A stretch of 64,000 bases of DNA, from the NCBI GenBank assembly GCA_963693315.1, contig OY856188.1, forward strand, positions 96,551,876 through 96,615,875, in the 5' to 3' direction. The position numbers and the translations under genes were made by a program. This document shows, one piece after another, positions 55,640 through 64,000 of this stretch. This DNA comes from Diogma glabrata (lineage: Eukaryota > Arthropoda > Insecta > Diptera > Cylindrotomidae). Within the stretch, counting starts at the first letter, position 1. Each line of letters begins with the position of its first letter. The notes beneath the pieces were generated by a model. That model saw only the letters and a list, made by a program, of their open reading frames with translations, was not told the origin of the DNA and searched no databases.

Positions 55640-55885
55640 GACAAGACAGTGAAACAGTGCTATTATGCAGTCCAGGCAGAGATGTATCAAGAAGTGAACC
55701 GCATGCTTGAGCTCGGTTTAGTTGAAGAAACCAGCAGTTCTCGGAGTTAACCTATGGCCATGATACGGAAGAATAATGGTAAAACTTACCTTTTTCTAGA
55801 GTTTTCTTGCAATTTTCTAAATGAGGCTACCCTAAAATATGCGTATCCACTTACCCTTATTGACTAGCTGAATGAATAGGATAAC
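55640..55885 (+). pseudogene. Second decayed Gypsy RT fragment
   Basis: VQAEMYQEVNRMLELGLVEE (near 55670-55730) and, after a stop, MIRKNNGKTYLFLEF and LNEATLKYAYPLTLID resemble the start of a Gypsy RT. It lies downstream of an integrase fragment, the reverse of element order, so it comes from a second copy or a rearrangement. Confidence 0.65.
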
Positions 55886-57399
55886 TAGATCTTATTCGAA
55901 CTATGCTAATTTATACTCCATATAGTGTCTAAAAGACCAATTAATTGTCTACCAAATATGTTCAATACGAGATGTGGACGAGTATCAGTGAGTTTGGAAA
56001 TGATTGCTGCTGCACCGGACACACATAAAGTTTCACGATCTCCAATATTAATAATATTCCAAAGTGTTCCAATGGATTAGAATGAAAATCTAGACTCGAA
56101 AGTTTTTGCATAGGTATATATTCAAAACTTCACTGTACGAGTTAGCAGGTGATTTCCGCATTCTTGTGTTGAAGGATCTTATCATGTTTTAGTAATAGTG
56201 TCTGGGATCCGTGAACTGTTTTAAACGGGATGGCTAATGATATTTTTGGGCTTACCATTCCAGAGTTAAGGACTAATTTACTGTGATTTCTCGAATTGGA
56301 TGCATATTGGGCTTCCTTTTTTTCTTAACCACATCTTAAGAAGCAAATGAGTGGTGGTGAAGAGGTGATGAATAGGATTTATGTTCAAGAGAGTTGAAAA
56401 TTCAGAGAACGCAATAATCATAAGGATCACAGTGAATAGCTAAAGGAGATTTCATGTAGATTTTTGGGTTCAATTTTGAAACTTGTGAGCCGTTGAAAGC
56501 TTACAACTGATGATCTGTTTTGTTAGCTAGTTAAAATGCATTGAGCATCTGCAACACGTTGAAGCTGTATTATAGCTTTACAAACCGTTAACTTAATTGT
56601 GAGGGTTGTATCTCAGAACAGTATCGACGGATTTATATGTTAGTGCTACGCTTTAAATGTTCGTCTGCACAAGGTCAAAAAAATCTTTGCTCTTGGCTGC
56701 AAGAACATTTTGTTCACTCAGAAAATCGTGATTATTATGAACTGGAATTTTCTTGAAATTACCGTATCTGAAGTTAGTTTTACCGCCTTCACGCGTCGCC
56801 TTCAGACAAGCCTTATTTCGCTCGCTGTTGTCGATCGATGATTGCGTGAAATATTCTGAAGATCAAAACCCTCGAGCAATTATTTATGCCACATTTCTAT
56901 AATATTTTTCCCACGACTGGTACTTTGGAAACTTTGCACGTTAACGTTTTCATGAATCCAATGTTCAATGGCAGCTTAAAAGGGAAATGAGCTGTTCTTA
57001 ACCGTGGGAGCAGTTTCATCGCTAGTTCATTCGACACAAGTGTTAACACTATGTCATTTTGGAATCAAAAATCTGCCAGAATCAATATAATTGGGAATGT
57101 CTTTCCAATTTAATCTAACGAACATCTAAGAAGAATATTTCTCCTTCTCTTTTATTAACAGTTTATATTATTTTATCGTATATGCCATCCTGCTCTTGGA
57201 ATATTTGATGGCACAAACTACAAAAAATTACCTGTGTAGAAATATTATGCCCGTTGCAATTCTACATTGAACGAAGCATCAGTTGTATAAATTTTTACAA
57301 AATTTTACGATTAAATTACCAAAAATATTTAACTTGTAAATTCATATGTGGTGAACGTGATTGTATTTTATAAGCAATTTTGATTATGTCAAAAACAAT
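55886..57399. other. Higher-complexity DNA without a recognised gene
   Basis: Composition is less AT-rich than most of the window, which suggests more decayed element sequence. I could not identify motifs on either strand. Confidence 0.35.
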
Positions 57400-57965
57400 A
57401 AATTCAAACTAATGCGCATGTCCCTTTTTCGGATATTGAAAAAGCAAACGCTACTATAATTAAATAGAAATTTATTTCCATTGTTGAAAAATTAGCATTT
57501 TTCATAATTATTTTGGGTTTCTCAATTCTCATTAGTATAAGTTTTAATTTAAAAAAAATTTACTTCAGAGTTCAATACAATCAGAGAAATCGTTTTATCC
57601 TTCCGGCAAATATAAATATATAGGCTTATTTTAAGAACCATAATTGTGTGCGTTGTTAGTCTTAATAAAATAAACGCTATTAATTTTATTCAGTTGCATG
57701 AACGCTACGGGACGCAATAAAACAATTTATTTGATTGTTTTGTATTGAAATCTGAAATAAATTTTATAAATAAATATAATATAAATTTGATTGTTTTTTA
57801 TAAATCAATCAACAAAAAAATTTTTGCTCTAATAATATAAAAAAAGTGCAACTTAATGCGCATGCCCCTCTCTCGAATATTAGTAATGGCAAACGCTACT
57901 GTGATTAAATCGAATAGAATTTCCACTGTGAAAAAAATCTCATTAGCATAGAATTAGACATCAGT
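57400..57965. repeat. Diverged direct repeat plus an inverted relative
   Basis: TTAATGCGCATG...GCAAACGCTACT sequences recur at about 57408-57510 and 57850-57955. The middle part (57590-57720, TTTTATCCTTCCGGC to TTAATAAAATAAACGC) is similar in inverted orientation to 60926-61135. A small dispersed element family is likely. Confidence 0.5.
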
Positions 57966-59024
<1,059 letters not shown>

Positions 59025-59136
59025 TTTTTTTTTTATTTTTTTTCGTCTCCGCTTATCATATATAGTCGTTTGGCACAAAAATTTTTCCGAAATTCCCAGA
59101 TGAAGCCCATTGCAATAGGTAGATTTTAATATGAAA

Positions 59137-60702
59137 ATATCAAGACTTCGGTCTGGGTTAAGGATTTTGATAAAGTTTTCGGCAACAAAACTTTTATGAG
59201 GACATGGTTTTTAGTTTTGGGCAGCGATGAATATCAAACATAACTCTTTGTTAAAGTACAAGTATTCAGAGATAGACTCTGTTTAAAAATTTATTACAAA
59301 ACTAACACGAAACATCAATACGTTGCCGGATAATTGTAATCAGAATTCCAAAAATATTGTTAAATTAAATAAAATCAAACTTTTTCAAAATTCCAAAAAT
59401 ATTCTAAAAATTAGAATGAAATCAAATATTTAAACTTTTTCTAAATTCTGATGATATGCCAAAAATTCTTAAAAATTCGAACTTTTCCAAAATTCTAGAA
59501 ATATTGCAAAAATTATTACAAAATCAAAAATACAAACTTTTTCAAAATTCCAAAAATATTTCAAAAACTACAACAAATTCAAAAATTTCCATGTCCAATT
59601 TCATTTTAAATTACATTTACGTCATAAAAACAGCTACATTTTTTTTCCCAAAATATTGGCTAAAAAATTAAATGAAATCATTTTTTGACACACTTGACAT
59701 TATTTTTTGACAAACTTATAATGCCATAATTCTCTATAATAATAATAAAATATCATGTCATACGAACTATAAATTTTATTTTTTTCTAAAAAAATTGGGT
59801 AAAAAATAAATAAAAACCTTTCTTTTGACACACTTGACAACATTTTTTGACAAACTTATAATGCCATAATTCTCAATAATAATAATAAAATTTCATTTCA
59901 AACAAACAATTTATTTTTTTTCCCAAAAATTGGGTAAAAAACTAAATAAAAATCTTTTGACACACTTGACAACATTTTGTTGACAAACTTATAATGCCAT
60001 AATTCTCAATAATAATAATAAAATTTCATTTTAAACAAACAATTTTATTTCCAAAAAATTGGGTAAAAAAAAAATAAAAATCTTTCTTTTGACACACTTG
60101 ACAACACTTGTTTGACAAACTTATAATGCCATAATTCTCAATAATAATAATAAAACTTCATTTCAAACAAACAATTAATTTTATATTTTTTTTCCAAAAA
60201 ATTAGGTAAAAAAATAAATAAAAATCTTTCTTTTGACACACTTGACAACATTTTTTTGACAAACTTATAATGCAATAATCTAGTTTTTGATCTCACATAC
60301 CAATCCCGACCATCAAGATTTCTCCAAATTCAATGTTCCTACTCGTAATCACTTAAAATGAACGTTTTTTAAGCCAAAAATATGCAAATTTCCTTGTTTT
60401 GACACACATAATGATTTTTTTGACACACTTCCGGTACAGTTATCGAACACAGCGTCCTTTCGGACCTGTCCCTTGAGTATACCTATTTTTAGAAAAAAAA
60501 ATTTTTGAAATCCCTCCAGTGGTTTTCCCTGCAGCGTAGGTAATGACGGCCGGCCGGCCGACAGACAGACATACATTTTTTTTTTTTTGCTTTTTTAGAA
60601 TCAGGAGGTCCTAAAACGTCGAGAAATGTCAAAAAAAGTGGGGGTAAGAATTTCACTTTGAGCTCATGAATGTAATACTTAGGTCTTTCAGACCGAAGTA
60701 AC
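59137..60702 (+). mobile_element. Family A element, longest copy
   Basis: Starts ATATCAAGACTTCGGTCTGG and ends TTTCAGACCGAAGTAA. It has the same order of parts as the copy at 49541, plus an expanded internal minisatellite (59650-60290), which accounts for its greater length. GGCCGGCCGGCC lies near 60548. No coding frame. Confidence 0.78.
59650..60290 (+). repeat. Minisatellite in family A, about 5 units of 130 bp
   Basis: GACAAACTTATAATGCCATAA recurs with near-constant spacing, at about 59708, 59849, 59980, 60112 and (as TGCAATAA) 60258. Each unit includes TTGACACACTTGAC and AATAATAATAAAA. The copies at 40734 and 49541 have one unit, so expansion occurred in this lineage of the element. Confidence 0.9.
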
Positions 60703-60852
60703 TACCTAATATCAAACAATGTCAAAATATTTATTGAAAATTAATAAAGATTTCTTAATTGATCTGAATTATTAGTAAAAACAAAATAAAAGTCATTGTT
60801 TTTTATGTGTTTTACCAATGAATTTTAAAATAATTTAATTTAAATTAATACT

Positions 60853-60980
60853 CTGTCAGAAGGATTAAATGTTGTATTGGGTTCATGTTTTATGAATTTA
60901 ATTCTTCCTTCCATCCTCTAATTCCTGTCGGAAGGATAAAATGTTGTATTGTGTTCATGTTTTATGAACTTAATTCTGTA
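60853..60980. repeat. Tandem duplication, 73-bp period
   Basis: CTGTCAGAAGGATTAAATG and CTGTCGGAAGGATAAAATG start two units that continue TTGTATTG.GTTCATGTTTT. It belongs to the same small repeat family as 57590-57720. Confidence 0.8.
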
Positions 60981-62236
60981 ACAAATTTGCAAACTATGGC
61001 TCGAAAAATAAAATATATCATTAAATACTGACTCATTCATATAAAAATTGTATTCACAGCATTCGCGCAAAAGAATAAAATTAATAGTTGTTTATTTTAT
61101 TTTATTAAGACTACAATTACAATACAATTATGGTTGTTAAAAAAAAAATAAATTTTATACTTTGTAGTTGTCGGAAAACTAAATTTTTTTCAAATAATAA
61201 CAAATTGAATTTGTGCTTCAAATTTGATGAATTCATCGCATTAAAATAAATAAAAAGGATGATGACAAAAAGCACTAATTTTCAGTTTCTTCATATGGTA
61301 TGATAGAAAATAATAAAATCAACTCCATAAGAGTGAAATGAAAATTAAAAATTTTACTCTTACGAGTAAGAATTATATTAAATATATATGGTACATTTTG
61401 CTGTTTTTCGTGACTGATTTGTTCACGTAAACGTAAAACGTTTTCATCTTGCGTGGGAAATGTATTTTTTTCTACGATAGTAAATATATAAACGAGATTT
61501 ATAAGAAATTATTATATTAGAAATCATTAACATAACATTCAAAATTAATATTTTATTTTTTCATGGTTGCTTTGATTAAAAATTTTATAAAATAACATGA
61601 AAATCTCATAGCAACAACAGTTTGTTATTTAGCGAAAATAATTTTACACTAGAGGAAAAACAATTAAAAATCTCAAGTGATTAAGCCTGTGCCAAAATAA
61701 AATTTTTATATCCTATCATAGAAAGATAATTTTATTTTGTGAAATAATATTCACATTTGAGTAGTGAAAAAAAGCGCTCGAATAAAATAAAATTGTAACT
61801 AGTAATAAATACAAAGAAATTTACGGACCACTAAATTTTTTTTTGCAGACTAACGGTTGAGAAACACTGATAAACTATAGATAAAAAAAATAAATGTCTC
61901 GTTAGAAAAATTAAAATTGTTCTATTTTAGAACAGGATGGCTCGTTAGATTTCTTGAAATCAAATTGCAAGGGAATGGTTGTCAACAGATAGTGGATATC
62001 AACCGTTTTATTTACTATATTGGCCTATTGCAAAAACTAGTTAACTTTTAGCTTACACTGTTAAAAATATTGTAAAATAAAATTTTTAAATATGGCGATG
62101 ATATCATCGCCGTAGGATATGCAGTTTTTGAATTTTTTTTGCAATATGGAAGTTACAATATGGCATTTCCCTTAAAACAAGTTTAAATTTAAAAAAAAAT
62201 ACTTTGTTTTCGTTCAGAAGATAATAATTTTAGAAA
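60981..62236. other. AT-rich DNA, no gene seen
   Basis: Includes the rest of the inverted relative of 57590-57720 (to about 61135). No frames supported. Confidence 0.4.
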
Positions 62237-62298
62237 ATGTGCATCTCAAGTCAAAAATTTTAGTTGTAAAACTAGAATTTTTGACATGAGCTGCACAT
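62237..62298. repeat. Compact near-perfect hairpin
   Basis: Two 29- to 30-nt arms (ATGTGCATCTCAAGTCAAAA and ACTAGAATTTTTGACATGAG within them) pair with about 3 mismatches around a loop of about 3-5 nt. The loop is short for a pre-miRNA. A small inverted-repeat element is an equal explanation. Confidence 0.55.
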
Positions 62299-64000
62299 CT
62301 CTGACAATTAATGTCTTTAGAACAATTCTTTCTTTAAATTTAACAGGTTGGGTTATGTTGGAACTGGAAAAATGCTTCACTTACGTCATCAGAACTATCT
62401 GCTACTCTTATAGAACTATCTGTTCTGCTACTTGATTTTTAAGTTACCTTAAATTTGAGCTTCCAGAAACCTTTCGGACCACCCTGTTCTCAAACTAAAC
62501 ACTTTAAACTTTTTCTAAAAACACACAGTTTTTATGTCACCTTTATTACTTGTATGTATATTATCAAGTATGAAGTCCATCAAACATGTTCTGGATCAAA
62601 TGTTGACGTTCTGTGTCGTTCGAAACGCGATTTTTTTTGGGAGTTTAAATTTTGTAATTTAAAAATAAATAATAAAATGGTTCACTGTAGTTCTTTATTG
62701 GAAACTGGGCGGGTTATCGTCATTTCGATTTTCAATATATCGGGGTTGAATGGCAAATATATCACCAACGTTATGGCATTAAGCAAAATAAATTAATTGC
62801 TTTCATGCTGCGTATTATCATTAATAATATTACTTATTAGTCAACATTTAGCGACATAAAATGCAGCCTAAGTTTTTTCTTTCAGATTATTTTCAAATTC
62901 ATTTAACGATTGTGTATTTTCTTTGTCGAAACAATTTAACTCAACATTCTAAAATTGTCAAAACATCAAATAAAATTAATAAACAAATGAAAATATTCCG
63001 CTTTCTTGTTCAATTAAAACTTAATAAATACTTTTTTCAATATAAATAAAAATCGATTTGTGACAAAACATCCAACCGTGAATAATTTAAGTGGATTAGA
63101 GCTGTAGTTATGTATATATATAAAAAAAAATAATAATATATGCAATTTAAAAACAGTGAATTTAATTTAATTTTTATGGTAACGATTATTAGTTGTTATC
63201 ATCAACAGTTTATACAGAAAATAAAATAAATAAAAGTTAAAGATAGGATTATGGGTTTGTTGGTTGGTTTTACGAGCAGTTTTATTATTAAAACGAACAA
63301 CAAACTATGTAAATAGTTTTTCTTGAAATATTTATCCGAAACTGGTTTCGAATTTCTTCACCGTCTTAAATTGGATTACTCGAAATTCGAGAGTGTCAAT
63401 GTTTGATTTTACTCAAAACATCCATAATATCGTTAACTGTTAATGTTTATTTTTCTGATACAAAAAATTTTTTTTGCTTAATTTTTTTCAATTGTCTTAA
63501 TTAAAACAAACATAATTTTTTATTTGTGTTCATTTAAAATTTTTTTTGGTGATTATTTTAAAATAAGAAAACAGCAAACAAATTTCGTTAACAAAAGGAT
63601 ATACAATGAAAAAGGGATAAATATTCTTACTGTTTGGTTTTCTTTTCTTTATTAATATTAATTTTACCATAGTTAAACTTTTTCCCTGTTTTTTTGGTTG
63701 TTTGTTGTATGGTGATAGAAGAGAAAAAGGGTTAACATCCTTTACCATTTTAAAGGAAAGATAAAAATTCATATTCGCGAACAACAAACTAATAAAATTT
63801 ATGTTCTTCTTTTAACAAAAAAATAAAAAAATTATTTTAAAAATGGTCATGGATGATTATTCTAGTTGTTATGATGATGACTATATTCATAGTTAAGTTA
63901 AAAAAAATAAAATATCGCGAGTAACAGTTAATTTATAGACCGAAAAGAAAACAACAATTATTTAATTCTATTATCAACAGAATCATCATCTTTGTCACCA
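62299..64000. other. No supported gene to the right edge
   Basis: Frames at 62455-62796, 62861-63049 and 63530-63787 show no motif and have AT-driven composition. No nuclear receptor exon seen. Confidence 0.4.

Overview
The window is nuclear DNA of an animal, most likely an insect. It is very AT-rich, gene-poor and packed with transposable elements. The only host gene I recognise is on the minus strand: two coding exons (42313-42470 and 32775-32891) of the COUP-TF/Seven-up nuclear receptor (svp). They encode the C-terminal part of the ligand-binding domain, are joined in phase 0, and are separated by a 9.4 kb intron. The DNA-binding domain and the first part of the ligand-binding domain were not found between 42.5 and 64 kb, so they probably lie beyond the right edge.

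Layout. 1-10.4 kb: AT-rich DNA with a 2.6 kb CACTA-like DNA element (3770-6360), which carries a nested fold-back element (4224-5307), and an inverted pair of a short unknown repeat. 10482-15429: a very young, almost intact Ty3/Gypsy retrotransposon with 335-bp LTRs that differ at one base, a CTTGT target duplication, and gag and pol in one frame broken by a single TAA. 15.4-20.5 kb: an ATATTTT heptamer satellite running into a 200-N gap, a near-perfect 608-bp palindrome, and AT-rich DNA. 20.5-23.6 kb: a degenerate GACTGT repeat and a decayed minus-strand Gypsy pol. 24-30 kb: a 90-nt miRNA-like hairpin and two hAT-type non-autonomous elements in opposite orientation. Each has its own 8-bp target duplication and each contains the same nested TTA-flanked element.

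32.2-42.5 kb: the 3' end of svp, followed in frame after two TGA codons by a 170-codon Asn/Ser/Thr-rich open frame. The svp intron holds a LINE remnant, a 514-bp tandem array with tRNA-like sequence, a tRNA-Lys pseudogene, a GC-richer segment of unknown nature, and two copies of a dispersed element here called family A (ends ACTTCGGTCTG). 42.5-64 kb: no host exon recognised. It holds a decayed Penelope-like reverse transcriptase, remnants of two or more further Gypsy elements, two more full family A copies, a 300-bp TA microsatellite, and small repeats.

Apart from svp and the young Gypsy element, no intact gene is supported. Calls on decayed elements rest on my own frame-by-frame translation and motif recognition, without a database search.
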